Both the position numbers and the translations under genes were made by a program. Below the pieces are notes generated by a model. The model was not told where the DNA came from, did not search any database, and worked only from the letters and a program-made list of their open reading frames with translations. A stretch of DNA of 64,000 nucleotides from Sordariomycetes sp. S80-01Y (Eukaryota > Ascomycota > Sordariomycetes), in NCBI GenBank assembly GCA_037042185.1, contig JAXQJY010000025.1, positions 372,001 through 436,000 on the forward strand, in the 5' to 3' direction. Below, piece after piece: positions 43,642 through 53,706 of this stretch (position 1 is the stretch's first letter; each line of letters opens with the position of its first letter).

Positions 43642-45345
43642 GCTGAGTGCTCGTAAGTACGTCAAGTTACGAGAGGAGCGAGAGTGACGCGAGGCAGGAT
43701 GGAGTTGGAGGCCTGCGGTGATGAAGCACCTCAGGGCCGAGAAGGGCAGACAGCTGCCTCCTGTTGACCTGCTGAAGCTACGAGGCGAACTAGCATTGCG
43801 AAATTTCGAGGCGCGGGGTAGTTTGATCGTCGACAAGTCAGAGATGGGCGATGGCCGAGGCGGTGTGTCGAGACTGATCTCCTGCTTTGTAGTTGGGACG
43901 GCGAGGGCAAGGCTTGTGTGAAGTGAATCATCGTCACTTGACCGTGAGAGATCGGTGAAGCTCCATCACGACGCGCAAAGCTCGGTCAGCAAACTCCGCA
44001 ACCCCATTGGTTCGACTTCACTTGAAACAACTTGAAATGCAGGTTGGACCTCATGTACTGCTGGAAGCATCCGGAAGGCTAACATCTGCTCGCGCCTGCC
44101 GCGGATGGCCCCGAGCACGCGAACCTGTCCAGGATCCATAAAATAGAACCAGCGTCTTACAAGGCTGAAGTATCTGGGCTGCGGTTGAACTTGACGTGAG
44201 TGTCCCTGATGTTCGAGGCCTCAGCCGTTTTGTGCAGTCCAAAAGTTGGGCTTGCGCAAAAGGCAACAAGGCGAGACTGTACGACGGCGCTCACCAAACA
44301 CCAATGCCTCTGCGCTGCGCGACCCAAGTGCAGCCTCGTCTTGCCCGAATCGACCAAACACAAATTGACCGCAACGAGGCATTTCAATCAGCAAGATTAC
44401 AAACGACAACATCGGGCGAGATAGGTTCGCGTCGGCTCAATCGACAAAACGGGGGTGACTCCACGGGACCGGGATCGGCGTGGTTCAACGGCATCGTCAT
44501 CTCCATGACAGGGAACGGTTGAAATGGGCACAGCGAGTGATTGACGATTCTTCGGCTCAATCACTCGCTCCCGAGCGCAAATACGCCTGGTCGCGTGAAT
44601 GGAAGAAATATTTGCAACTGGCTCTTGGCGGGCACATCCGATGAAAAAAAAAACCACCGCTGATGCTGAGCTCGGAGTCGGCGACGCACTCGACGGGGAC
44701 GATCACGGACGAAGCCGCCAGCCAAGCCCCGGAGTCGTGCTTTTCCTGCCAACGCGGCGAGCGTGACTCGCCAAATCAGCGCCGAAGACGGCTGACAAAG
44801 CCACGAACCCTTCCATTCCAGCGCTGTCAGTGGCCAGACATGGATGCCAGGGCACCATCCATCGGCAAATGGCTGCACGTCCACTGCAGGTGGCGCTGGC
44901 AGCGGCAGCTGGTGCGGTCATGGTGGCTGCAGTGCGCTGCGGTGCAGACAGCGGCAGCCTCCCGAGTCAGAATTTTCTCCCTTCCCTGGGATCGCCTTCG
45001 CACTCACCACCCCGGGCCGCAGCCGCAGCGGTACCATCAAAATCAGCGTCAGAGGCCCGCGTCAACCCGAGATGCGACCGGAGACCGGCGCAGCAGGCGT
45101 GGAGGCGCAAACTTTCGCGGGTCCGGCGTCGCGCTGTGAGTCGAGGATGGGGCTCCCGATGGAGCTTCTGCTCGGGAGAGAATTTTTCTAGAAATGGGGC
45201 CGGTGCGGGAAGCGCGAGGCTATAAGTCATGATATCGCCTCGGAGCGCGAAACCGCCCTGGACCTGACCTTCATTCCACACCGCAACCCCTCGTCCATTG
45301 CATCGTAGCAATTCCGGGTCACTCGTTGACATCGCCGACAACGCA
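43642..45345. other. Intergenic, no gene seen
   Basis: About 1.7 kb between divergent genes (APH-like minus, permease plus). A short A-run lies near 44642. A TATA-like TATAAG at 45221-45226, about 120 bases before the permease ATG, is a probable promoter element. No coding sequence is supported. Confidence 0.4.
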
Positions 45346-46887
45346 ATGGAGACCCCCTCAGAAAAGACCCCGCGAGCGAGCGGCGAGAAGACGGCTCCGA
45401 GTCCCCAGGACGATGTCGAGACCGGCTCCTCCCACACCGGCCTCGAGAGGACTCTGAAGAGTCGGCACCTTCAGTTCATCGCCATCGGTGGCACCATAGG
45501 CACAGGTCTCTTCCTGGGCACCGGCGAGGCTCTGGCCACCGCTGGGCCCGTCTCGCTGCTCATCGCCTTCATCTTCATCGGCACCATCGTCTTCTCCGTC
45601 ATGACGGCTCTTGGCGAGATGGCTTCCTACATCCCTGTCCCTGGCGCCTTTACCGCTTACGCTACCCGATTCGTCGACCCTACACTTGGATTTGCCATGG
45701 GCTGGATCTACTGGTTCAGCTGGTCCCTGACGTTTGCGCTGGAGTTGACTGCCGCTGGCATCATTATCCAGTTCTGGGACAAGGACTTGAGCGTCGGCAT
45801 CTGGATCGCCGTCTTCTGGGTCATCTTCACGGCGCTCAACTACATGCCGGTGCGGTGGTTCGGTGAGGTTGAGATGTGGTTCTCGACCATCAAGGTCGTC
45901 ACCATCGTGGGCTTCATCATCTTCTCCATCTGCATCAACGCCGGTGTTGGCGACCAGGGCTACATCGGCTTCAAGTACTACGACTCCCCCGGCGCCTTCG
46001 CCGAGTTCATGACGACCGGCTCGACGGGCAAGTTTGTTGGCTTCTGGGCCGTCTTGATCACGGCGGCCTTCTCGTTCCAGGGTGCCGAGCTGGTGGGCAT
46101 CGCCGCCGGTGAGTGCGAGAACCCGCGAAAGGCCATCCCCTCCGCCATCAAGTGGACCTTCTGGGGCATCTTCACGCTCTTCGCCTTCACCGTCTTCTTC
46201 CTCGGCATCAACATCCCCTTCGACAACAAGGACCTGGGCAGCAACCAGCAGGACGCTTCCGCCTCGCCCCTCGTCATCGTCGCGCGCCTCGCCGGCGTCC
46301 CGGTTCTCCCGCACATCATCAACGCCGTGCTCCTCTCCGCCGTCCTGACCGCCGCCAACTCCAACGTCTACTCGAGCAGCCGCATCCTCATCGCCCTCGC
46401 CGACGGTGGCCACGCGCCCAAGTTCCTGAAGCGCACGAACCGCATCGGCACCCCGTACTACTCGGTTGCCGTCTGCTCTGCGGTGGGCTTCCTCGCGTTC
46501 CTCAACCTCTCCGAGGATGGCACAGTGGTCTTCGACTGGCTGCTGAACATTGTCGCCGTTGCGGGCTTGATCTCGTGGTCGCTCATCAACGTCTGCCACC
46601 TCCGCTTCATGAGCGCGTTGAAGTTCAAGGGCATTTCCCGCACGGAGCTGCCCTACGCGGCCCCCTTCCAGCCTTACCTCTCCTGGTTCGGCTTCTTCTT
46701 CAACGTCCTCATCGTGCTCACTTCCGGATTCACCGTCTTCATGGAGTGGAGCACCAGCGACTTCTTTGCGAGCTACATCAGTGTCATCCTGTTTGTTGTC
46801 TTGTTCGTCGCGCACAAGGTCATCTTCAGGACCAAGGTCGTTCCGCTGGCGGACGCCGACCTCACCAAGGGGTGCGTCGATGCGTAG
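45346..46887 (+). CDS. Amino-acid permease (APC superfamily, YAT family)
   Basis: A single exon of 513 residues. The first ATG is at 45346; the frame is open upstream but only from a non-ATG codon. The hydrophilic N-tail leads into LKSRHLQFIAIGGTIGTGLFLGTGEAL, the classic YAT start with the GTG substrate-backbone loop in helix 1. Other family blocks are ALGEMASYIPVPGAFTAYATRFVDP, the helix-6 FSFQGAELVGIAAGECENPRKAIP and SAVLTAANSNVYSSSRIL. Twelve helices are expected, in the plasma membrane with proton symport. The terminal tail is short. The narrow or broad specificity cannot be decided; it resembles the Inda1/Gap1-like fungal group. It lies upstream of the ATRR gene on the same strand, 1.3 kb apart, which is too far to argue for shared control. 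Confidence 0.9.
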   Translation: METPSEKTPRASGEKTAPSPQDDVETGSSHTGLERTLKSRHLQFIAIGGTIGTGLFLGTGEALATAGPVSLLIAFIFIGTIVFSVMTALGEMASYIPVPGAFTAYATRFVDPTLGFAMGWIYWFSWSLTFALELTAAGIIIQFWDKDLSVGIWIAVFWVIFTALNYMPVRWFGEVEMWFSTIKVVTIVGFIIFSICINAGVGDQGYIGFKYYDSPGAFAEFMTTGSTGKFVGFWAVLITAAFSFQGAELVGIAAGECENPRKAIPSAIKWTFWGIFTLFAFTVFFLGINIPFDNKDLGSNQQDASASPLVIVARLAGVPVLPHIINAVLLSAVLTAANSNVYSSSRILIALADGGHAPKFLKRTNRIGTPYYSVAVCSAVGFLAFLNLSEDGTVVFDWLLNIVAVAGLISWSLINVCHLRFMSALKFKGISRTELPYAAPFQPYLSWFGFFFNVLIVLTSGFTVFMEWSTSDFFASYISVILFVVLFVAHKVIFRTKVVPLADADLTKGCVDA

Positions 46888-48203
46888 CGTGATGTCACGA
46901 CTTTAATGATTTCATGGCTCGGAGTAAGGCATTGATAGACTGTACCATCCTCATAGCGATTTTTAATGATGTTTTTAATTGACAGCGCCTTTTATTGGAG
47001 AGGCGTGAGGCCGCAAATAAGCATATCGTGATGAACGTCACTGGCAATCGCTGAATGTGTTCCTCGCCTTGGCCTGCAGCGTCACATGCAAACGCTGTGA
47101 GAGAATTACCATTTTTGTTGAGGACCCTTCGCCTTGGCACGACACCTAGATCGAACAGGGTAAAGCGCCGAGCTGGATCTGCCATAACATCATGATGTTT
47201 TCAACATTGCCCATCCCGCGCCAACTCTTCCACACGAAGGCCGCGAAGGTGGCAATGCGGCATCACGAGGTCTGCATTCACCCGCGGAGGGTTGCAGTCG
47301 CGGCTGGACCATCGCTCGGCCCCCAGGGCACGCGGTATCTAACGCTGCCTCGAGAGTCCAATACCGACAACGCCCGGTGATGCAATCCGAGGCCCTGGCC
47401 GACTCCGGCGACGACTGCAACCCTGTAGCCAATCACGTCCACCCACTGAATCCGTGGGGGGCGACCTCACCGAGTCCAGAACCAAGGACAAGCCAAGCAC
47501 TTCCGTCATCTCACAAGAGCCTCCCAAGCCCATCCTCGTCGCCGTCCACGGAAAAAAGACGCGAGCCTATCCCGCCTTCCCGTGGCCGTGCCTCCCTCCA
47601 CCCCCTAGCTGCTAGTCCTCCCACGGCTGCGCAAAGGTTGGAGGGGCGCCCCGGTTGATTGGGTCTATATATGGGGTTTGCCAGGAGCCTACAGGCAACT
47701 GGTATGGGGGCAGCGCGACAGCCTTCGGGTCGTCGCCCAGGGGCGGTGCCGACGAACCTTGATTTACGATGTAGATCGTGATTCTTGCCCTCGGGCGTGT
47801 GCATGGTCGTCAGCCTTACTGGTCAGTGTCGGGCGGCGGAGGGGAGGCCGTCGGAGCTTAAGGTCCCTTTGATAGCGGGTGGGCTTGGGCGGTTCACAAA
47901 GTACCCCGTAGACTCGCCAGCATTTAGACCAGGGGGGGTCGCGGCTAGGCGGTGCGAGCGGGTGCTATCGCTCTAGGTTTGCAGCTTGGGAGCAGATTGA
48001 TAAAAGACCCCGTCTGCCCTCGTGCCCCATTTCCCGTCTCGGCCTTCTCTTCTCAATTCACTCAATTTTCTCTCAGACCTCTTGCCAATACCCTTACAAT
48101 CGCATGAGTGGTTTCCTGTCTCTTCTCACCGACGCGTTTTCTTGCAGCAGTTGAAGGGAAGCTTGTGGAAGCTTCCACCCCACATCCCACCACGCCACCA
48201 AAA
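46888..48203. other. Intergenic, promoter of the ATRR gene
   Basis: About 1.3 kb. A GATAAAAG stretch near 47998 and CT-rich leader from 48010 fit the ATRR core promoter. The frame is open from a GTG at 48108, but there is no ATG in frame before 48204. An ATG out of frame at 48104 could start a short upstream frame or lie in a leader intron (possible acceptor near 48145). Confidence 0.4.
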
Positions 48204-51200
48204 ATGCCCCTCGACGTCAACAAGGACCTCGCCGCCTCGTTTGAGCAGCAGGCCCAATCCACCCCAAACGCAGTCGCCCTCGAGGATGCCAACCGCAGCC
48301 TCACCTACGCCGAGCTAGACTCGGAGACCTGGGCGCTCGCTGACCGGCTCAGAGCTCATGGCGTGGGGCGCGATGACCTGGTCGGTGTGCTCATGGGCCG
48401 TAGCGCCGATTACGTGATTGCGTGCCTGGCTGCGCTGAGAGCAGGAGGCGCCTTCCTGGTGCTCGAGCTGGCGTATCCAAGCGCTTTGCTGAGGGACGTA
48501 ATTGATGATGCCGGGCCCACGGTTGTCGTTACCACAAAGCAGCATGCTGGGCACGTGAAGAGCGATGTGCCCTTGATCGTCATGGACGGTGAGGGCAGGC
48601 ATGAGCCTAAGGAGATCGTGGCTAGAGAGCCTATTCCCGCTGAAGATGACATGGAGAGGCTGGCATTTGTGAGCTACTCCTCCGGAACGACTGGACAGCC
48701 GAAGGGCATCGCAAACACACACCGTGCGGCTGTAAGGTCGTACGATCTTAGGTTCAAGCTCAGAGACCTTGGTCCTGGCGACAGGGTGGCTTGCAACGTC
48801 TTCTTTGTATGGGAGATGCTGCGGCCCCTCCTCAGGGGCGCAACAGTTGTAGCGGTCCCTGACTGCGCCAGCTACGATCCTGTAGCCCTCGTCGACCTCT
48901 TGGCCGAAAAGAAGATCACCGATACTCTTATGACCCCCACTCTGCTCGCGACAGTCCTCGCCCGCCACTCGAATCTCGGCTCAAAACTCCCTGAGTTGAG
49001 GAGCCTTTGGCTCAACGGCGAGGTCGTGACAACGGATCTTTGCCGTCGGGCCCTCACCGCGCTGCCGGACACGAGGATCTTCAACGTCTACTCAGCCTCT
49101 GAGACACACGAGGTTGCCGCGGGCGAGATCAGCAAATTCGTCAACTACGACGTTCGCGTCTGCCCTGTCGGCCCGCCCATGGACCCGGAGCATGTGTACA
49201 TTCTCGACGAAGCAGGAAACCGCGTTCAGCCCGGTGTCAGTGGCGAGATGTACGTCGGCGGTGACTTGTTGGCCAGAGGCTACTTGAACCTGCCCGAGAC
49301 GACAGCCAAGGCGTTCCAGCCTGACCCCTTCACCAAGAGGAGGGGCGCGAGGATGTACAGGACTGGTGATACCGCCAGACTGACGGAGGATGGGCTGTTG
49401 GAGATTACCGGCAGGGTCGGGGGCATGATCAAGACAAGAGGCTACACCGTGCAGCCAGCTGCTGTTGAGACTGCCGTTGTCAAGCACCTGGCTGTCAAAG
49501 ACTGCGCAGTTATTGCCCACGGCGAAGGTCTGAGCAGACAGCTCGTTGCCTACGTCGTCCCCGAGAAGGAGGACATCGGCAACCGGACCGTGCTCATGAT
49601 CGACGAGTCTGGCTACAGCCCCGTCGCTCGTCGTGCCCTCTCCGCCCACCTAGCGCACTACATGATCCCGCCTCTATGGGTGGAGCTCGACGTACTTCCC
49701 ACTCACGGGGTCTCCGGGAAGATTGATCTCAAGGCGCTACCCCCGCCTCCTTCGCCCAAATCCCCCACCACCAACGGCAAGGCTGAGCACAACACCAAGA
49801 TCAAGATGGAGACGGTTATCAAGATCTGGGCCACGTCGCTGAACATCCCCCCGAGTACGATCACGCCGAAGCACGACTTCTTCGACTTGGGTGGACACTC
49901 GCTCATTCTGGCGCAGCTTGCGGATCGTTTCACGCAAGCGTTTGGCTTCCCCGTCCCGCTTGCACCGTTGGCTGGTACGCCGACTCTCGAGGGCCACCTT
50001 GAGGCGATCAAGGCTGCCAGAGACGGCCACACCGCCGCCGTGCAGGCGGATCTTCCTGCTGTCTTGGCAGCGGACTCGGTTCTGCCAGATGAGATCACCT
50101 CGAAGAACAGCATTGGATTCCGCAAGATCAGTGACTCCAACACCATCCTTCTTACTGGCGCAACTGGCTACCTGGGTGCTTTCCTCCTCAAGTCTCTCCT
50201 CGAGAACACGGACGCCCACATCCTCTGCATGGTTCGCTTCACAGAGCCAACGGAAGACTGCCGCCCGGCGGGTATGGCTCGTGTCAGGAAGAACCTCGTC
50301 GACCTCGGTATCTGGGATGACAACCAGCTGGATCGCATTGAGATTGTAGCTGGTAACTTGGCCAGGAAGAGACTTGGTCTCAGTCCCGAGGCTTTCGATG
50401 AGCTGGCTGAGAGGGTCGATGTCATTGTCCACGCCGCTGCTACGGTCAACTTGGTGTACCCTTACGCCGCGTTGAGAAATGCAAACGTCAGGGGCACCAG
50501 GGAGATCTTGCGCTTGGCCAGCCGCGGAGAAGCAACGGTGCACCACGTCTCTACCAACGGCGTGCTGCCTTCGTCTGTTGAGGGTTGGGATGAGAACGAA
50601 ACGCTCCCCATTGAAGACGTTCCCACTAAGATCCACGACGGCTACGGACAAACAAAGTGGGTTGCCGAGAAGCTCGTCCACGAAGCTGGGAAACGAGGCA
50701 TTCCCGTCCGCGTCTACCGTCCTGGTACCATCTCGGGACACAGTACCACCGGCGCTACAAACACCTACGATCTCCTCAACGCCATTCTCGTCGAGTCTTT
50801 GCACCTGGGCGCAGCACCCAAGGTGGACGGCTGGTATGCCGAGATGACGCCCGTTGACTTCGTCAGCCGTGGCATCACCACGCTCTGCGACTATCCGGGT
50901 GAAGGCCAGACAGTCTACCACTTTGGTGACGCAAAGCCCATCAGCGCAGAGGCTCTGTTCGACAAGCTGGGCGATCTTGGGTACCCTACCGACCGCAAGC
51001 CTTGGGACGAGTGGGTTGAGATGTGGAGGGAGAAGCGCGGCAACAGCCAAGGCGATGTTCCCTTCCCAGTCGACATTCTCAGAGGTGGTATGCCGACTAC
51101 CCAGGGCCTACAGTCAGTCATCGCCCTCAAAGATGCGGCCACGCTGGAAGCCCTCTCCAAGTTCGAGCTCAAGAGGCCCAACCTGGACAACCAGCTTCTC

Positions 51201-52034
51201 GAGACGTACACACGCCACTTCTACGCCCGGGGATGGCTGCCCAAGCCCCCGAAGCGCTCGCACGTCAACGGTGTTGTTAAGTCCGCGACCAAGGGTCGTC
51301 TCGCAGGCAAGGTTGCCGTCATCACGGGTGCTTCGTCCGGCATAGGCGCCGCGGTAGCCGTTGGCCTGGCCCGAGAGGGCGCCAACATCGCCATCGCCGC
51401 CCGCCGCGTCTCAGAGCTTGAGAAGGTGAAGGCCAAGCTTTCACCCTATCCTGTCAAGGTCCTCATCCACAAGACCGACGTCACGAAGAAGTCCGACGTT
51501 GACTCCCTCTTCAAGACCACGGCAGACACCCTCGGACCGGTCGACATCCTTGTGTCGTGTGCGGGTGTGATGTACTTCACCATGATGGCTAATTGCTTTA
51601 CCGAAGAGTGGGAGCGCACCGTGGACGTCAACTGCAAAGGTCTCCTCCACTGTCTCTCCGCCGTCGTGCCACCCATGCTCTCCAGGAGTACGGGCCACAT
51701 CGTCGCCATCTCTTCCGATGCGGGGCGCAAGGTGTTCCCCGGCCTGGGTGTCTACTCGGCCTCCAAGTTCTTCGTTGAAGCGACGCTTCAATCGCTGAGA
51801 CTCGAGACGGCGGGCACAGGGCTCAGGGTGACGGGCATCCAGCCCGGCAACACGCAGACCGATCTTCTGGGCATGAGCACGGATCAGGAGGCCATCAAGA
51901 AGTACGGCGAGCCCACCGGGGCCAAGGTCTTGGAGCCCGAGGATGTAGCCGGCGCGATTGTTTTCGCTGTTTGTCAAAAGGAGTACGTCAGTGTTAACGA
52001 GGTTCTGATCGAGCCGAGGGACGAGCCCATCTGA
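48204..52034 (+). CDS. NRPS-like reductase A-T-R1-R2 (glycine-betaine reductase type, ATRR)
   Basis: An intronless gene of 1276 residues. The adenylation domain (about 15-520) has YSSGTTGQPKG near 157, VYSASETHE near 294, YRTGDTARL and the catalytic Lys in VSGKIDLKAL. The carrier domain (about 530-605) has FFDLGGHSLI with the phosphopantetheine Ser. R1 (about 640-1010) is a thioester reductase with TGATGYLGAF and YGQTK. R2 (about 1033-1276) is an SDR with TGASSGIG and YSASK. No condensation or thioesterase domain is present. This A-T-R-R order is that of fungal ATRR, shown to reduce glycine betaine via betaine aldehyde to choline. Aligned by the VWE motif (CNVFFVWEML), the position of the Asp that holds the alpha-amine in normal amino-acid A domains is Val, consistent with a substrate lacking a free amine. 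It is expected in the cytosol and needs ATP, NADPH and a phosphopantetheinyl transferase. Confidence 0.88.
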   Translation: MPLDVNKDLAASFEQQAQSTPNAVALEDANRSLTYAELDSETWALADRLRAHGVGRDDLVGVLMGRSADYVIACLAALRAGGAFLVLELAYPSALLRDVIDDAGPTVVVTTKQHAGHVKSDVPLIVMDGEGRHEPKEIVAREPIPAEDDMERLAFVSYSSGTTGQPKGIANTHRAAVRSYDLRFKLRDLGPGDRVACNVFFVWEMLRPLLRGATVVAVPDCASYDPVALVDLLAEKKITDTLMTPTLLATVLARHSNLGSKLPELRSLWLNGEVVTTDLCRRALTALPDTRIFNVYSASETHEVAAGEISKFVNYDVRVCPVGPPMDPEHVYILDEAGNRVQPGVSGEMYVGGDLLARGYLNLPETTAKAFQPDPFTKRRGARMYRTGDTARLTEDGLLEITGRVGGMIKTRGYTVQPAAVETAVVKHLAVKDCAVIAHGEGLSRQLVAYVVPEKEDIGNRTVLMIDESGYSPVARRALSAHLAHYMIPPLWVELDVLPTHGVSGKIDLKALPPPPSPKSPTTNGKAEHNTKIKMETVIKIWATSLNIPPSTITPKHDFFDLGGHSLILAQLADRFTQAFGFPVPLAPLAGTPTLEGHLEAIKAARDGHTAAVQADLPAVLAADSVLPDEITSKNSIGFRKISDSNTILLTGATGYLGAFLLKSLLENTDAHILCMVRFTEPTEDCRPAGMARVRKNLVDLGIWDDNQLDRIEIVAGNLARKRLGLSPEAFDELAERVDVIVHAAATVNLVYPYAALRNANVRGTREILRLASRGEATVHHVSTNGVLPSSVEGWDENETLPIEDVPTKIHDGYGQTKWVAEKLVHEAGKRGIPVRVYRPGTISGHSTTGATNTYDLLNAILVESLHLGAAPKVDGWYAEMTPVDFVSRGITTLCDYPGEGQTVYHFGDAKPISAEALFDKLGDLGYPTDRKPWDEWVEMWREKRGNSQGDVPFPVDILRGGMPTTQGLQSVIALKDAATLEALSKFELKRPNLDNQLLETYTRHFYARGWLPKPPKRSHVNGVVKSATKGRLAGKVAVITGASSGIGAAVAVGLAREGANIAIAARRVSELEKVKAKLSPYPVKVLIHKTDVTKKSDVDSLFKTTADTLGPVDILVSCAGVMYFTMMANCFTEEWERTVDVNCKGLLHCLSAVVPPMLSRSTGHIVAISSDAGRKVFPGLGVYSASKFFVEATLQSLRLETAGTGLRVTGIQPGNTQTDLLGMSTDQEAIKKYGEPTGAKVLEPEDVAGAIVFAVCQKEYVSVNEVLIEPRDEPI

Positions 52035-52437
52035 TGGACAGGTCGCAAGGAGGAAATGGCTGATGACTTAATGAACTGGGGAGGACGAGGGTCTAGATAG
52101 CTTTCCATGGTTTTTCGTTTCTTGCGTGCTCCCACCGTGACGTCTCCTCGAGAGCTGCCAGTATAAGCATAGTGACAGGCTCGGCTGGTCTTCGTACCAA
52201 GGCAACGCGACTAACTCCAGCTTCACCGGGATTTCGAACACAAACGTAAAAAGGGCCATTGATTAATCGCGTGCTGTGAAGCTTTCATCCAAAGTACAGC
52301 AGATTCCTGTCTGCCATTACTCGGTTCGACCTCTTACAAAATCAGCCTTATTCCGGTTCCAATTTCGTCACAGCTCATTCCCATCTCTTTGCAGTTACAT
52401 CCGACCTGCTCCCTAAGAGTTCCTAGACAGCTAGAGC
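52035..52437. other. Convergent 3' intergenic region
   Basis: About 400 bases between the stop codons of the convergent ATRR and Erg28 genes. No gene is seen. Confidence 0.45.
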
Positions 52438-52926
52438 CTAGGAAAGATAGTGGCTCCTCTGCATCAACATCCAAACCAAGCCACTCCCGGCCAAAGTAAA
52501 TGGAAACATGACATCAAAGTTCCTACACGACCCGTACACAAACCGCTCGCCTCCGTACAGCCACAAAACACCCACAAAAGACAGCATGGACAGATCGTAT
52601 AGCGCCTGGTTCTGCGCACCGTGGCTGCTGCCGAACTGCTGCTCGACGCCGATGGTGTAGGCGGCGTACAAGCGGATGGCGCCGGTGTATATGTTCTTGA
52701 CGCCGTAGGTGTGCGCTAGGAGTGAATGGGGCGGAGGGGCGTTGCGGCCGCTGAATTGCTTGAGAGCCGCTTGGGGAGGGGCGAGGTAGCAGACGACAGC
52801 ATGGATGACGGCGGCGAGACCATCCTGGATAGTCAGCGTGAAGTGTGCGGTCTCAGCCAAGTCACTTACGTAGAGGAGGAAGTAAGGGAGGTAGCCTTTA
52901 TCAGCAGTAGGGATGAGGAAAGACAT
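52438..52926 (-). CDS. ERG28: Erg28-like ergosterol biosynthesis scaffold protein
   Basis: Two exons, 52926-52870 and 52824-52438, give 147 residues. The 45-base intron (GTAAGT...CAG, phase 0) has no in-frame stop, so unspliced RNA would simply insert 15 residues after FLLY. Erg28 marks are an N-terminal GYLPYFLLY helix start, HTYGVKNIYTGAIRLYAAYTI in the middle, and a C-terminal pattern of WLYGGERFVYGS with AGSGLVWMLMQ. Four membrane helices are expected. Erg28 is an ER protein tethering the C-4 demethylation enzymes Erg25, Erg26 and Erg27. The start at 52926 was chosen over an upstream in-frame ATG at 52998 because family members begin just before the LPYFLL helix; the longer form would add 24 residues. 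Confidence 0.8.
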   Translation of the reverse strand: MSFLIPTADKGYLPYFLLYVSDLAETAHFTLTIQDGLAAVIHAVVCYLAPPQAALKQFSGRNAPPPHSLLAHTYGVKNIYTGAIRLYAAYTIGVEQQFGSSHGAQNQALYDLSMLSFVGVLWLYGGERFVYGSCRNFDVMFPFTLAGSGLVWMLMQRSHYLS

Positions 52927-53706
52927 TGTGGAACGACCTTGAGTCAATGCAACGAAGCTTGATAAGGCGGTTTCTATTAAAGCTGGGCTCGAGCTCATCT
53001 ACGTCGTCGTAGAGAATAAATGGATCACTTGAGACGCTTTCTCTGGAAGCTTTACCTTCGCTAGGGGCTCTACAACAATCAAGAGTGAATGTCAAGAGGT
53101 GTCATGCGACGAAAAATGGACTTTGTTCCTTGGGTGGTGATATAAGACGGCGCTTCAGATTGCGCTGCGCTGGGCGACAGGGATTGTCCGAGCTGCTTAC
53201 GCCACGTGACTGAATCCTCAAATACATCTATCAGTTCGCGTTGCACGCCAAGGATCGAGGGTGCTAGGGTATATGCGAGTAAGCCGCAAGATAATTTTGT
53301 GCCGTTGATGAGAGATGTTGCAAATGGAGACTCTAAAGTCTTCGGATCAGCGAGAGTCAACGCGTACCATGAGCGATGGTTTTCTTCTTCTGTTTTCTCA
53401 AGGATGCAGTTCTCGAAAGCTATTTTCAAAGTTGTTCATTAAACTACTACTAGATGCTAGCAGGTAGTACGTGTATTTGTGAATTACTCTTCCTGATCCT
53501 GTGACCTGCAAAGCCCAGGCAGGGGCAGAATTAGGAGATGATTCGATCTCCTCGGGATTAAAAGTCCTAGCTCTCAACCATGTAACAGAATAACTCCGGA
53601 TATATCCCAGAAAAAACAAATAGAGATGTTGCACGCTGGCAATGTGGAAATGACGCAACCTCCCAATAGAGACAAAAGGAAATGCAAATATCAATCTCGT
53701 GGCCGC
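52927..53706. other. Intergenic with an unassigned minus-strand frame
   Basis: About 780 AT-rich bases. A minus-strand frame at 53079-53429 (without an ATG start) reads plausibly as protein for about 80 residues (SLINGTKLSCGLLAYTLAPS, VFEDSVTWRKQLGQSL), and a neighbouring frame ends near 53398. It could be a small spliced gene or a remnant. I do not recognise the family. Confidence 0.3.

Noticed and set aside
45358-46815. Long minus-strand frame opposite the amino-acid permease
   Set aside because: Its composition (Glu/Asp/Arg/Gly repeats without motifs) is the usual antisense shadow of a GC-rich membrane-protein gene, whose own frame has all family motifs.
49737-51050. Long minus-strand frame opposite the ATRR gene
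   Set aside because: No domain motifs; the plus strand carries an unbroken NRPS-like protein through the same bases.
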